64,000 bases of DNA from Pseudokordiimonas caeni (lineage in GTDB: Bacteria > Pseudomonadota > Alphaproteobacteria > Sphingomonadales > Kordiimonadaceae), in contig NZ_JAPPRR010000003.1 in NCBI RefSeq assembly GCF_026719705.1, forward strand, positions 124,001-188,000, given 5' to 3'. Shown in pieces: positions 37,025 to 49,908 of the stretch (position 1 is its first letter; each line of letters opens with the position of its first letter). Made by a program: the position numbers and the translations under genes. Under the pieces are notes generated by a model, which was given only the letters and a program-made list of their open reading frames with translations, was not told the DNA's origin and made no database searches.

Positions 37025-37167
37025 GTCGTTCCATGCGTCCGGCACATGGCTGACCCCTTAAAAAAGAACGTGCTTTTCGTCCCTCAGGGCTTAGAGTGGT
37101 CCGGCTGACTTTGAAACTTGGGACGGAAAGCGGTTTCCCGGTTGCCAGTGCATGCCAAACGCGCTAG

Positions 37168-38211
<1,044 letters not shown>

Positions 38212-38247
38212 GGGCGGGGGCTCCCTTCGAACAGGAGTTGAGGGACA

Positions 38248-39417
38248 ATGAATATCCATGAGTATCAGGCCAAGGGCCTTCTGAAGAAGTTCGGCGCGCC
38301 GGTCCTTGATGGCGGTGTTGCCTACACGCCGCACGAAGCGGTGGATGCCGCCAAGAAGCTCGGCGGCCCGGTCTGGGTCGTGAAGGCCCAGATCCACGCA
38401 GGCGGCCGCGGCAAGGCTGGCGGCGTGAAGGTCGTCAAGTCGCTCGACGATGTCGAGGCGATGGCCAAGGAACTGATCGGCAAGACGCTGGTGACCCACC
38501 AGACCGGCCCCGAGGGCAAGGAAGTCAAGCGGATCTATGTGGAAGACGGTTGCCGCATCAAGAAAGAATATTATCTTTCGCTGCTCGTTGACCGCGCCAC
38601 CAGCCGCATCGCCATCGTGTCCTCCACCGAAGGCGGGATGGACATCGAGGAAGTGGCCGAGCACACCCCCGAAAAGATCAACACGATCACCATCGATCCG
38701 GTTGCCGGCCTGCAGGCTTACCACTGCCGCCGCGTTGCTTACGGCCTCGGCCTTGAAGGCAATGCCGCCAAGGAATGCATCAAGCTCATCTCCAGCATCT
38801 ACAAGGCTTTTACCGAGCTTGATGCCTCGCTCCTTGAAATCAACCCGCTGGTGCTGACCGAAGACGACAAGATGGTCGTCCTTGATGCCAAAATGTCGTT
38901 CGACGGCAACGCGCTTTTCCGCCATCCGGATGTGAAAGAGCTGCGGGACGAGTCGGAAGAGGATCCGAAAGAGATCGAAGCCTCCAAATACGACCTCAAC
39001 TATGTCAGCCTCGATGGCAACATCGGCTGCATGGTGAACGGCGCAGGCCTCGCGATGGCCACCATGGACATCATCAAGCTGAAGGGCGGCGAACCCGCGA
39101 ACTTCCTTGATGTGGGCGGTGGCGCCACCAAAGAGCGCGTGACCGAAGCTTTCAAGATCATCCTGTCGGATCCGAACGTTGAAGGCATCCTCGTCAACAT
39201 CTTCGGCGGGATCATGCGCTGCGATGTTATCGCTGAGGGCGTAGTTTCGGCTGCCCGCGAGGTTGCACTTTCGGTACCGCTTGTCGTGCGCCTTGAAGGC
39301 ACGAACGTCGAGCTCGGCAAGCAGATCATGGCCGACAGCGGCCTGCCGATCATTGCCGCCGACAATCTCAATGACGCCGCCGAGAAGGTGGTGAAAGCAG
39401 TGAAGGAGGCCGCGTAA
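38248..39417 (+). CDS. sucC: Succinyl-CoA synthetase beta subunit
   Basis: A 389-residue ATP-grasp subunit. It begins M-N-I-H-E-Y-Q-A-K, has the nucleotide-binding region ([13 protein letters not shown]) and ends with the G-G-I-M-R-C-D and V-R-L-E-G-T-N segments of the CoA-synthetase domain. With SucD it makes succinate, CoA and NTP from succinyl-CoA. GGAGTTGAGGGA precedes the ATG. sucD begins directly after its stop. Confidence 0.97.
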   Translation: MNIHEYQAKGLLKKFGAPVLDGGVAYTPHEAVDAAKKLGGPVWVVKAQIHAGGRGKAGGVKVVKSLDDVEAMAKELIGKTLVTHQTGPEGKEVKRIYVEDGCRIKKEYYLSLLVDRATSRIAIVSSTEGGMDIEEVAEHTPEKINTITIDPVAGLQAYHCRRVAYGLGLEGNAAKECIKLISSIYKAFTELDASLLEINPLVLTEDDKMVVLDAKMSFDGNALFRHPDVKELRDESEEDPKEIEASKYDLNYVSLDGNIGCMVNGAGLAMATMDIIKLKGGEPANFLDVGGGATKERVTEAFKIILSDPNVEGILVNIFGGIMRCDVIAEGVVSAAREVALSVPLVVRLEGTNVELGKQIMADSGLPIIAADNLNDAAEKVVKAVKEAA

Positions 39418-40293
39418 ATGGCTGTTCTCGTCAATAAGGACACCAAGGTCATCTGCCAGGGCTTCACCGGCGCGCAGGGCACCTTCCACTCCGAGCAGGC
39501 AATCGCTTACGGCACCAAGATGGTCGGCGGCGTGACCCCCGGCAAAGGCGGCTCCAAGCATCTGGACCTGCCGGTGTTCGACACCGTGGCCGATGCCGTC
39601 TCCAAAACCGGCGCCAATGCCTCGGTCATCTATGTGCCGCCGCCGTTCGCGGCTGACGCGATCCTCGAGGCGATCGACGCCGAGCTGCCGCTCGTTGTCT
39701 GCATCACCGAAGGTATCCCGGTCCTCGACATGGTCCGTGTGAAGCGCGCGCTCAAAAACTCGGGCACCCGTCTTGTGGGCCCGAACTGCCCGGGTGTGAT
39801 CACCCCCGGCGAGTGCAAGATCGGCATCATGCCCGGCCACATCCACCGTCGTGGCAAGGTCGGTATCGTGTCGCGTTCCGGCACGCTGACCTATGAAGCC
39901 GTGGCGCAAACCACCGCAGCCGGCCTCGGCCAGTCGACCTGTATCGGTATCGGCGGCGACCCGGTGAACGGCACCAACTTCATCGACTGCCTCGACATGT
40001 TCCTGGGCGACCCGGAAACCGAAGCGATCATCATGATCGGCGAGATCGGTGGTTCGGCCGAGGAAGAGGCAGCCGAATTCCTGAAAGCGTCCAAGACGAA
40101 GAAGCCGATTGCAGGCTTCATCGCTGGCCGCACGGCACCGAAGGGCCGCACCATGGGCCACGCCGGCGCCATCGTTTCGGGCGGCAAAGGCGGCGCCGAA
40201 GACAAGATCGAGGCCATGAAGTCGGCCGGTATCGTTGTCTCGGACAGCCCGGCAGCCCTCGGCGAGACCCTCCTCAAGGCCATGGGTGCCTGA
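39418..40293 (+). CDS. sucD: Succinyl-CoA synthetase alpha subunit
   Basis: A 291-residue subunit with CoA-binding [13 protein letters not shown] and the phosphorylated histidine in M-G-H-A-G-A-I-V. The start ATG abuts the sucC stop, so translation is coupled. The length is standard. Confidence 0.97.
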   Translation: MAVLVNKDTKVICQGFTGAQGTFHSEQAIAYGTKMVGGVTPGKGGSKHLDLPVFDTVADAVSKTGANASVIYVPPPFAADAILEAIDAELPLVVCITEGIPVLDMVRVKRALKNSGTRLVGPNCPGVITPGECKIGIMPGHIHRRGKVGIVSRSGTLTYEAVAQTTAAGLGQSTCIGIGGDPVNGTNFIDCLDMFLGDPETEAIIMIGEIGGSAEEEAAEFLKASKTKKPIAGFIAGRTAPKGRTMGHAGAIVSGGKGGAEDKIEAMKSAGIVVSDSPAALGETLLKAMGA

Positions 40294-40306
40294 GGAACCA
40301 ATCCGG

Positions 40307-40343
40307 CAGGGGTGGCTTCGGGGCCGCCCCTGTAACCGTTACA
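40307..40343 (+). other. Stem-loop plus small palindrome between sucD and sucA
   Basis: The arms CAGGGGTGGC (from 40307) and GCCGCCCCTG (to 40332) pair over 10 positions with one G-T pair. Directly overlapping is the palindrome TGTAACcGTTACA (40331-40343). No T-run follows, so it is unlikely to be a strong terminator. It may be an mRNA-processing site or an operator that lets sucAB-lpd be expressed separately from mdh-sucCD. The role is inferred. Confidence 0.4.
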
Positions 40344-40392
40344 AGGCCACGTAACAGTCAAGGCCGCATCGCGCCAAAGGAGCGTTTGGGAC

Positions 40393-43299
<2,907 letters not shown>

Positions 43300-43319
43300 C
43301 AGGGTAGGAGACCGTTAAG

Positions 43320-44594
43320 GTGGCTATCGAAGATATTGTAATCCCGCAGCTTGGTGAATCGATCACCGAAGGCTCCATCGGCTCCTGGCTGAAGAAGGTG
43401 GGCGACGCTGTTGCCGCCGACGAGCCGATCGTCGAGGTCGAGACCGACAAGGTTGCAATGGAAGTGCCGAGCCCGGTGGCGGGCGTTCTGATTGAAACGC
43501 TGGTTGCCGAAGGCGATACGGTGGAAATCGGTGCGCTGATCGCCCGTGTGGACACGTCGGGCAAGGGTGCGGCTGCTGCACCTGCTGCTGCCAAGGCGCC
43601 TGAAAAGAAAGCTGAAGCTGCTCCGGCCCCGAAGGCTGAAGCACCGGCCCCGAAAGCCAAGGCTGAACCGGCTGCAGCACCTGCCGCAAGCGGTGGTTCT
43701 GCGAAGGATGCCATGCCGCTCGCTCCGGCGGTGCGCCGTCTGGTTGAGGAATATAACCTCGATGCGTCGACCATCCCGGCATCCGGCAAGGACGGCCGCC
43801 TGACGAAAGGCGACGTCCTCGCTGCCATCGAAAGCGGTACGGCCAAGACCCTTTCGGCCCCCGCTGCCGGTGGTGCAGTGGCTGCCTCGACTGGCCCGCG
43901 CGAAGAGCGCGTGAAGATGACCCGCCTCCGCAAGCGGATCGCCGAGCGCCTGAAAGAAGCCCAGAACACCGCCGCGATGCTCACCACCTATAACGAGGTG
44001 GACATGACGGCCGTGATGGCCGCGCGCGAGCGTTACAAGGACCTGTTCGCCAAGAAGCATGGTATCAAGCTCGGCTTCATGAGCTTCTTCACCAAGGCCT
44101 GCTGCCTGGCGCTGAAAGAAATCCCGTCGGTGAACGCCCAGATCGATGGCGATGAAGTCGTGTACTTCAACTATGCCAACATTGGCGTTGCCGTGTCGGC
44201 CCCGAACGGCCTTGTTGTGCCCGTCCTGAAGGACGCGCAGAACATGTCCTTCGCCGATACCGAGCTCGCGATTGCCAATTACGGCAAGAAGGCGCGGGAC
44301 GGCAAGCTGACCGTGGAAGACATGCAGGGCGGTACTTTCACCATTTCGAACGGCGGTATCTTCGGTTCGCTGATGTCGAGCCCGATCCTCAACACTCCGC
44401 AGTCCGGTATCCTTGGCATGCACAAGATCCAGGACCGCCCGGTTGTGGAAAATGGTCAGATCGTGATCCGCCCGATGATGTATCTCGCACTTTCCTATGA
44501 CCACCGTCTGATCGACGGCCGCGAGGCAGTTACCTTCCTCGTCCGCGTCAAGGAAGCGCTGGAAGACCCGACCCGCCTGCTGCTGGATATGTAA
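43320..44594 (+). CDS. sucB: Dihydrolipoyllysine-residue succinyltransferase (E2 of 2-oxoglutarate dehydrogenase)
   Basis: A 424-residue E2 with one lipoyl domain (E-T-D-K-V-A-M-E-V, lipoyl-lysine about residue 43), a flexible Ala/Pro/Lys linker, an E1/E3-binding domain ([10 protein letters not shown]) and the catalytic domain ending with [13 protein letters not shown]. The start codon is GTG at 43320. It follows sucA by 20 bases. lpd lies 115 bases downstream across a REP-like element. Confidence 0.97.
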   Translation: MAIEDIVIPQLGESITEGSIGSWLKKVGDAVAADEPIVEVETDKVAMEVPSPVAGVLIETLVAEGDTVEIGALIARVDTSGKGAAAAPAAAKAPEKKAEAAPAPKAEAPAPKAKAEPAAAPAASGGSAKDAMPLAPAVRRLVEEYNLDASTIPASGKDGRLTKGDVLAAIESGTAKTLSAPAAGGAVAASTGPREERVKMTRLRKRIAERLKEAQNTAAMLTTYNEVDMTAVMAARERYKDLFAKKHGIKLGFMSFFTKACCLALKEIPSVNAQIDGDEVVYFNYANIGVAVSAPNGLVVPVLKDAQNMSFADTELAIANYGKKARDGKLTVEDMQGGTFTISNGGIFGSLMSSPILNTPQSGILGMHKIQDRPVVENGQIVIRPMMYLALSYDHRLIDGREAVTFLVRVKEALEDPTRLLLDM

Positions 44595-44615
44595 GCTGGT
44601 TGGTAAAAAATCTTG

Positions 44616-44686
44616 GTCACCCCGGACTTGATCCGGGGTCCAGTTTTTAAAGCTAGGACTGGATGCCGGGTCAGGCCCGGCATGAC
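44616..44686. repeat. REP-like imperfect palindrome, copy 2
   Basis: Two 29-base arms (44616-44644 and 44658-44686) form an imperfect inverted repeat. The right arm holds GGATGCCGGGTCAGGCCCGG, nearly identical to the arm of the element at 8484-8511. Each arm is itself a small palindrome. It sits in the sucB-lpd gap, where it may reduce downstream expression or protect the upstream mRNA. Confidence 0.75.
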
Positions 44687-44709
44687 GGTATCAGTAAGGG
44701 ACAAGAGCA

Positions 44710-46116
44710 ATGTCTGATGATTTCGACCTCGTTGTGATCGGTGCCGGCCCCGGCGGTTATGTGGCAGCCATTCGTGGTGCCCAGCTTGGGCTTAAGGTGG
44801 CCTGTATTGACAAGCGCGACACGCTTGGCGGTACCTGCCTCAATGTGGGCTGCATGCCCTCGAAGGCGCTGCTGCATGCTTCGCACCTCTTTGAGGAAGC
44901 CAATCACGAGTTCGAAAAATTCGGCATCAAGGCGACCGGTGTGAAGCTGGATCTTGCTGCCATGCTGGCCCACAAGGACAACACCGTTACCGGCCTCACC
45001 GGCGGTATTGCGTTCCTCTTCAAGAAGCACAAGATCGAATGGCTGAAGGGCACCGGCCGTTTCACCGCCAAAAACAAGATCGAGGTTGCCCTGAATGACG
45101 GCGGCACCCGCACCCTGACCGCGAAGAACACGATCATCGCGACGGGTTCTGATGTCGCAAACCTGCCGGGTATCGAGATCGACGAGAAGCAGATCGTCTC
45201 CTCGACGGGTGCCCTGTCGCTCCCGAAGGTGCCGAAGCATCTGGTGGTGATCGGCGGCGGCGTGATCGGGCTCGAGCTTGGCTCGGTGTGGCGCCGCCTT
45301 GGTGCTGAGGTCACCGTTGTTGAATTCATGGATGAAGTGCTGCCGGGTATGGACGGCGAGGTGCGCAAGCAGTTCGGCCGGATCCTCAAGAAGCAGGGCA
45401 TGACGCTCAATCTTTCCTCGAAAGTGACCGAGGTGAAGAAGTCGAAGTCGGGCGTGAAGGTGACGTTCGAGCCCGTGAAGGGCGGCGACGCCCAGACGAT
45501 CGACTGTGACGTGGTGCTGGTGGCGGTTGGCCGCCGTCCCTACACCCACGGCCTTGGTCTTGAAACAGTTGGCGTGGCGATGGACGACCGTAGCCGCGTG
45601 AAAACCGGTCACGATTTCTCGACAAACGTGCCGGGCATCTGGGCCATCGGTGACGTGATCGCAGGCCCCATGCTCGCTCACAAGGCCGAGGACGAGGGCG
45701 TGGCCTGCGCCGAGAATATCGCCGGCCTGCACGGCGTGGTGAACCACGATATCATTCCGGGTGTCGTCTATACCTCGCCCGAGGTTGCCTCTGTCGGCAA
45801 AACCGAGGAAGAGTTGAAGGCCGCTGGCGTGGCCTATAATGTCGGCAAGTTCCCCTTCCTGGCCAACAGCCGCGCCAAGGCAAACGGGCAGACCGAAGGT
45901 TTCGTGAAGATTCTTGCCGACAAGACGACCGACCGCGTGCTCGGCGTCCATATCATCGGCGCTGACGCCGGCAACATGATTGCGCAGGCGGCAACAGCAA
46001 TGGAGTTTGGCGCTTCAGCCGAGGATATCGCGCTGACCTGCCATGCGCATCCGACCGAAACGGAAGCCATGAAGGAAGCCGCCCTCGCGGTGCACGGACG
46101 CCCGATCCACATCTGA
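44710..46116 (+). CDS. lpdA: Dihydrolipoyl dehydrogenase (E3)
   Basis: A 468-residue FAD disulfide oxidoreductase that reoxidises the lipoyl group of 2-oxoacid dehydrogenases. It has the FAD motif G-A-G-P-G-G-Y-V-A, the redox-active pair C-L-N-V-G-C, the NAD motif G-G-G-V-I-G-L-E and the C-terminal H-A-H-P-T-x-x-E catalytic dyad. Next to sucAB it most likely serves the 2-oxoglutarate complex. Its terminator (46146-46180) lies within the 3' end of the opposite-strand receiver gene. Confidence 0.97.
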   Translation: MSDDFDLVVIGAGPGGYVAAIRGAQLGLKVACIDKRDTLGGTCLNVGCMPSKALLHASHLFEEANHEFEKFGIKATGVKLDLAAMLAHKDNTVTGLTGGIAFLFKKHKIEWLKGTGRFTAKNKIEVALNDGGTRTLTAKNTIIATGSDVANLPGIEIDEKQIVSSTGALSLPKVPKHLVVIGGGVIGLELGSVWRRLGAEVTVVEFMDEVLPGMDGEVRKQFGRILKKQGMTLNLSSKVTEVKKSKSGVKVTFEPVKGGDAQTIDCDVVLVAVGRRPYTHGLGLETVGVAMDDRSRVKTGHDFSTNVPGIWAIGDVIAGPMLAHKAEDEGVACAENIAGLHGVVNHDIIPGVVYTSPEVASVGKTEEELKAAGVAYNVGKFPFLANSRAKANGQTEGFVKILADKTTDRVLGVHIIGADAGNMIAQAATAMEFGASAEDIALTCHAHPTETEAMKEAALAVHGRPIHI

Positions 46117-46130
46117 TCGGTTATAGGGGA

Positions 46131-46763
46131 TCAGTCCTGACGCTTGCCCGGCGTGTTCAATCGCGCCGGGCCTTTTATTTCTCGGGCCAGAGAGGGCATA
46201 TCGGCGGCGGAGGCTGCCACCAGCGCGGCGGTATCGAAGTCATCCCCGAGAAGGCTCTCCTCGCCGTTCCGGCCTTTGCCGCCCCGGCGGTTGTCGCCGT
46301 GATAAATCTGCACCACCTCGCGGCGGCGGCAGGGGCCGATATAGGTGGGCACGCGGATGAAGGGTTTGGGGTGAGCGTACATTTTGGTGAGGCGGGCCTC
46401 AAGCAGGTTCGACGTGATCGGCAGCCCCAATATCTCGTTCACCCCAGCGTCGCGCGCTGCCCACACCTTTTCCTTCGAAGCAGCAGGAATGATGATCACG
46501 ACCGGCACTTCCGAGCCCGGCCCGTCTGAAAGGCGCAGGGCGCGGACCCATTCCACCGCCGTCGGCTCTTCCATGTCGTAATCGATGAAGAAGAGATCGA
46601 AATCATAGTTCCGCATCGCTTCCTGCGCTTCGCGGGTACTGTAGACAATGGTGGTCTGATCGGTGCCATTGGCCCGCAGAAAGTGCCGTACGAAAAGCGC
46701 CAGATGATCATTCTTCAGAATGATGAGCGCAGTTTTTTTCTCGACATAAGGGCGAACCGACAT
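46131..46763 (-). CDS. Degenerate receiver-domain protein with GPCRR C-terminal motif, copy A
   Basis: A 210-residue protein. Residues 10-120 have the CheY fold pattern with an Asp at the phosphoacceptor position (Asp61 in F-F-I-D-Y-D-M). The conserved Lys before the last strand's Pro is Leu114 (L-G-L-P), and the Thr/Ser site is Pro93, so normal phospho-switching is doubtful. A segment F-I-R-V-P-T-Y-I-G-P-C-R-R-R follows, of a kind often seen after receiver domains in alphaproteobacteria, then a low-complexity tail. ATG 46763 has GGAG 7 bases upstream and aligns with the paralogue; starts at 46790 or 46805 are less likely. A paralogue lies directly upstream. Confidence 0.8.
   Translation of the reverse strand: MSVRPYVEKKTALIILKNDHLALFVRHFLRANGTDQTTIVYSTREAQEAMRNYDFDLFFIDYDMEEPTAVEWVRALRLSDGPGSEVPVVIIIPAASKEKVWAARDAGVNEILGLPITSNLLEARLTKMYAHPKPFIRVPTYIGPCRRREVVQIYHGDNRRGGKGRNGEESLLGDDFDTAALVAASAADMPSLAREIKGPARLNTPGKRQD
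46146..46180 (+). terminator. Rho-independent terminator of lpdA, inside the opposite gene's 3' end
   Basis: The stem GCCCGGCG (46146-46153)/CGCCGGGC (46164-46171) with a 10-base loop is followed by CTTTTATTT. It lies 30 bases after the lpdA stop and entirely within codons of the minus-strand receiver gene, so the coding sequence there is also constrained to form a terminator. Confidence 0.85.
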
Positions 46764-46879
46764 TGTCGCTCCATCGGGGCGGCGGGCCATGCTGATCGTC
46801 GGCAAGGCTAGCGGTACTCGCCTGTAATGGCAAGGGGCTAGGATAACCCAGGGTTATGATACGCGGCAGATGCGGGGAG

Positions 46880-47374
46880 CTACTTGCCGCCCTTCTGCTT
46901 CCGTCTTTCCTGCCCGTGATATATCTGCACCTGCCGAATCCGCCGGCACGGCCCGATATAGGTGGATGCCCGGATGAAAGGGCGTGGCTCTGTATATATC
47001 TTGCTCAGTCGGCTTTTCAGAAGTTCGGCCGTAAGCGGCAGGCCGAGGATTTCGTTGACGCCAGCATCGCGCGCTTCCCACACTTTTTCCTTCGAAGGGG
47101 AGGGGATCACCATCACGCAAGGGGCCTCCGCCACGGCGGTCGGCTGCATCCGCAGAAATTTTACGAAGAAGATTCCACCAATCGGTTCAAGATCATAGTC
47201 GACGAAGAAAAGGTCGACCGGTCGGGCCTCGGTTAGGCTAACCGCAGCTTGTGATGTTTCGGCTATGGCGCAATATTCAACACCGTTTGACCGCAGGAAA
47301 TCCCGCACAAGTTTGGCAAGTTGACGATTGCTGAAAGCGATAAGGGCGCTTTTCCCTACTAGATACTGTCGCAT
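46880..47374 (-). CDS. Degenerate receiver-domain protein with GPCRR C-terminal motif, copy B
   Basis: A 164-residue paralogue of the downstream protein. It keeps Asp59 (F-F-V-D-Y-D-L) but has lost the acidic pair of strand 1 (it reads A-F-S-N-R-Q), and the conserved Lys is Leu112. It shares the nearly identical S-K-E-K-V-W-x-A-R-D-A-G-V-N-E-I-L-G-L-P stretch and the T-Y-I-G-P-C-R-R motif. It lacks the long tail of copy A. ATG 47374 is given; a TTG at 47380 aligns better with the start of copy A and cannot be excluded. No kinase is adjacent. Confidence 0.8.
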   Translation of the reverse strand: MRQYLVGKSALIAFSNRQLAKLVRDFLRSNGVEYCAIAETSQAAVSLTEARPVDLFFVDYDLEPIGGIFFVKFLRMQPTAVAEAPCVMVIPSPSKEKVWEARDAGVNEILGLPLTAELLKSRLSKIYTEPRPFIRASTYIGPCRRIRQVQIYHGQERRKQKGGK

Positions 47375-47461
47375 GGACAAGGGCCGTCCCCATCCTGTTA
47401 CTCATACACTTGGCTATCTGGATTCCTAAACAGGAACAAGTCTTGATGCAAGCACGGAGAG

Positions 47462-47965
47462 TCAGGCCTTTATTTGATACTCCTCATGCGCGAGTAGCCA
47501 TGCCTTGCGCTCCAGGCCGCCAGCATAGCCGGTGAGGTTGCCATCCGCGCCGATCACCCGGTGACAGGGATGAAGGAGCGCACAGGGATTGGCGCCATTC
47601 GCACCGCCAACCGCGCGGGGGTGTGATCCAACTGCGTCCGCGAGATCGGCATAACTCCAGACCTCGCCCGCAGGAATGCGCTTGAGCGTTGCCCAGACCT
47701 GTTCCTGAAAGGGCGTGCCCTTCGGTGCGCTCGGCAGGATGTCGAGTGCGTTACGGTCGCCTTTGAAATAGGCGTCGAAGGCAGTCTTCACAGGCGCAGG
47801 GGCATCGATTTCGACAACCGGCCTGCCGGGATAGCGCTTTGCAAGCTGGCGGACGACACGGGTGTCGCGGTCGCTGAATTCACAGATGACGATTTTGCCA
47901 TCCTCCAGCACCAGCGTGATGTTGCCGATAGGGCTTTCGATAAAAGTACGTTCAAGGGCTGTCAT
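47462..47965 (-). CDS. ogt: Methylated-DNA-[protein]-cysteine S-methyltransferase
   Basis: A 167-residue suicide repair protein that takes methyl groups from O6-methylguanine. The active-site motif P-C-H-R-V (Cys134) and the downstream G-x-L-x-G-Y-A-G-G-L-x-R-K loop are intact. It overlaps the adaA-like gene by four bases (ATGA), so together they correspond to the two halves of E. coli Ada made as separate proteins, as in the Bacillus AdaA/AdaB arrangement. Confidence 0.94.
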   Translation of the reverse strand: MTALERTFIESPIGNITLVLEDGKIVICEFSDRDTRVVRQLAKRYPGRPVVEIDAPAPVKTAFDAYFKGDRNALDILPSAPKGTPFQEQVWATLKRIPAGEVWSYADLADAVGSHPRAVGGANGANPCALLHPCHRVIGADGNLTGYAGGLERKAWLLAHEEYQIKA

Positions 47966-48546
47966 GACCCGGGATCCTTTTTCTGGTTCGTCTGTTTGCT
48001 GCGCCAGGCGGTGGGGCTGATGCCCTCGCTCGCCTTGAAGGCTTCGTTGAACCGGCGCAGGCTTTTGTATCCGGCCGAGAAGGCCACATCCGCGATCGGC
48101 GCGTCGCTGGTGGCCAGCAGCACGCGGGCAAGCGACAGGCGGTTTTCCTGTGCCTTCTTCACCGGGCTTTCCTCACCGTGGGTCGCGAAAAGTCGCCGCA
48201 GGTGCCGGTCCGTGACACCGAGCTTGTCGGCAAGTTCAGCGAGCGTTTCGGGGGCGTCGCCCGTGGCCATCAGGCGCAGCGCGCGCACGACCGTTGTCTT
48301 GCTGCCTTCCCATGCCGGACTGCCGGGACGGGTTTCAGGGCGGCAGCGCTTGCAGGCGCGGAAGCCGGCTCCCTGTGCGTCCTCGGCACTTGCGAAATAC
48401 AGCACATTTTGCGGCTTTGGCTTGGGTGCCGGGCAGATCGGCCTGCAATAGATGCCGGTCGTCGTCACCGCGAAGAAGAGCTTGCCGTCATACCGTTCGT
48501 CACGGTGCAGCAGGGCTTCATAAAGAATATGTCGGTCTTCGGTCAT
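47962..48546 (-). CDS. adaA: Methylphosphotriester-sensing AraC-family activator, AdaA-like
   Basis: A 194-residue protein with an N-terminal Ada zinc domain carrying four cysteines (Cys34, Cys38, Cys65, Cys68 in C-R-P-I-C and C-K-R-C) and a C-terminal AraC helix-turn-helix pair (about residues 95-185, with A-F-S-A-G-Y-K-S-L-R-R-F-N). In Ada proteins one N-terminal Cys accepts methyl from DNA phosphotriesters and switches on the adaptive response. The methyltransferase half is the downstream ogt gene, coupled by ATGA. It probably activates its own operon. Confidence 0.93.
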   Translation of the reverse strand: MTEDRHILYEALLHRDERYDGKLFFAVTTTGIYCRPICPAPKPKPQNVLYFASAEDAQGAGFRACKRCRPETRPGSPAWEGSKTTVVRALRLMATGDAPETLAELADKLGVTDRHLRRLFATHGEESPVKKAQENRLSLARVLLATSDAPIADVAFSAGYKSLRRFNEAFKASEGISPTAWRSKQTNQKKDPGS

Positions 48547-48609
48547 GGGCGGGATGATAGCGGAAGTCGGCCATCATCACTCGCGATTTTCGGACTTCTG
48601 TCGGGAAGC

Positions 48610-48936
48610 TCAGAAGCCCGTGAAATAGACGCTGGCGATCAGCAGGGTGAAGGCCATCAGGTAAAAGGGCGCGAGCTTCAGGGGCGGGCAGGCCGGCGGC
48701 TTGGCGCGCAGGCCTCGCCAGTAAAGGATCGTGGTGCGGCCGGACGCGAGCGCTGTCGCCCCGCCCGCCAGCACCAGCACGATCACTTCGATATTGGCGT
48801 CGGCGCTGTGGGCGGCCGGCCACAGGCGGAAGGCGGCGAAGACCAGCATAAGGGCCAAAAGGCCGAGCGAGGCATAGAGGGCGGTGAGGCCATAGCCGCG
48901 AAGCGCTTCGATGCGTGGGTCGTGATGGGGTGTCAT
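48610..48936 (-). CDS. Small hypothetical membrane protein
   Basis: A 108-residue protein with three predicted membrane helices (about residues 17-37, 48-66 and 88-106), of unrecognised family. The start ATG 48936 lies 6 bases downstream of the xerC stop, so it is probably cotranscribed with xerC. It ends about 60 bases before the adaA-like gene. No functional motif is visible. Confidence 0.7.
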   Translation of the reverse strand: MTPHHDPRIEALRGYGLTALYASLGLLALMLVFAAFRLWPAAHSADANIEVIVLVLAGGATALASGRTTILYWRGLRAKPPACPPLKLAPFYLMAFTLLIASVYFTGF

Positions 48937-48942
48937 GGTCTT

Positions 48943-49908
48943 TCAGCGTCTCCGGAAGGCTTCCGCATATACGGCCTCAAGCCGGGCGCCGTCCACCTCT
49001 GTATAAACTTGTGTGCTTGCAAGATCGGCGTGGCCCAGTAGTTCCTGAATGGTGCGCAGGTCGCCGCCGCGCGACAGCAGGTGGGTAGCGAAACTGTGCC
49101 GCAATGCATGGGGTGTCGCGCTGTCCGGCAGGCCGAGCGCTGCCCGCATGCGCTGCATGGCGGCCTGGATGGCCCGCGGCGACAGCGGCCCGCCACGCTT
49201 GGCCCTGAACAGCGGCTCGTCGGCGCCGAGGCTGTAGGGGCAGGCTTTCATATAATCGTTGATGGCTTCGCGCACGGCAGGCAACAGCGGCACGATCCGT
49301 TCCTTGCTGCGCTTGCCGGTGACCCGCATCGTATCGCCTTCCGGGATATCGCGCGGGGTCAGCGACAAGGCTTCGGCGATGCGCAAGCCGCAGCCATAGA
49401 GAAGCGTGAGGACCGCCGCATCCCGTGCCGCCACCCAGGGCTCGTCTTCCATCTCGGCGACCGTTTCAAGCGCGCGGCGTGCGTCGGCTTCGCTTAAGGG
49501 GCGGGGCACCCGGTGCGGCAGCTTCGGTGCTTCGATGGCCGATATGGCATCCGAATGCACGCCTTCGGCGCGGTCCAGATAGCGGTAGAAATTACGGATG
49601 GCGGAAAGGGTGCGGGCCATGCTGCGTGAGGACAGCCCGTCGCCCCGGCGGGCCGCCAGAAAGGCGCGAAACTCGCGTACATGGAGGCCCGCCAGCGTGG
49701 CGAGGCCCAGCATCCCGCCCTTGTAGCCGCTCATGAAGGTCAGGAAATCGCCCATGTCGCGGCCATAGGCGGCAATCGTGTGGGGCGACATGCGCTTTTC
49801 GCTGGTCAGGTAGCGCCGCCAGCGCAGCACGGCAGCGGCAAGGTTGTCGTCCAATGAGGCAAGGGCCGGGGCGCCGACAAAGTCTTCAGGCGCGGCGCTA
49901 TCGCTCAC
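48943..49908 (-). CDS. xerC: Tyrosine recombinase XerC
   Basis: A 321-residue integrase-type recombinase. The N-terminal SAM-like core-binding domain is followed by the catalytic domain with Arg in G-C-G-L-R-I-A-E, the H-A-L-R-H-S-F-A-T-H-L motif, H-A-D/G-H in L-L-G-H-A-D-L, and the nucleophilic Tyr in S-T-Q-V-Y-T. It resolves chromosome dimers at dif with XerD. The start is GTG 49908, which overlaps the COQ9 stop (GTGA); an open extension to 49989 lies inside the COQ9 gene and is not used. No phage genes are near, so it is the housekeeping recombinase. Confidence 0.93.
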   Translation of the reverse strand: MSDSAAPEDFVGAPALASLDDNLAAAVLRWRRYLTSEKRMSPHTIAAYGRDMGDFLTFMSGYKGGMLGLATLAGLHVREFRAFLAARRGDGLSSRSMARTLSAIRNFYRYLDRAEGVHSDAISAIEAPKLPHRVPRPLSEADARRALETVAEMEDEPWVAARDAAVLTLLYGCGLRIAEALSLTPRDIPEGDTMRVTGKRSKERIVPLLPAVREAINDYMKACPYSLGADEPLFRAKRGGPLSPRAIQAAMQRMRAALGLPDSATPHALRHSFATHLLSRGGDLRTIQELLGHADLASTQVYTEVDGARLEAVYAEAFRRR

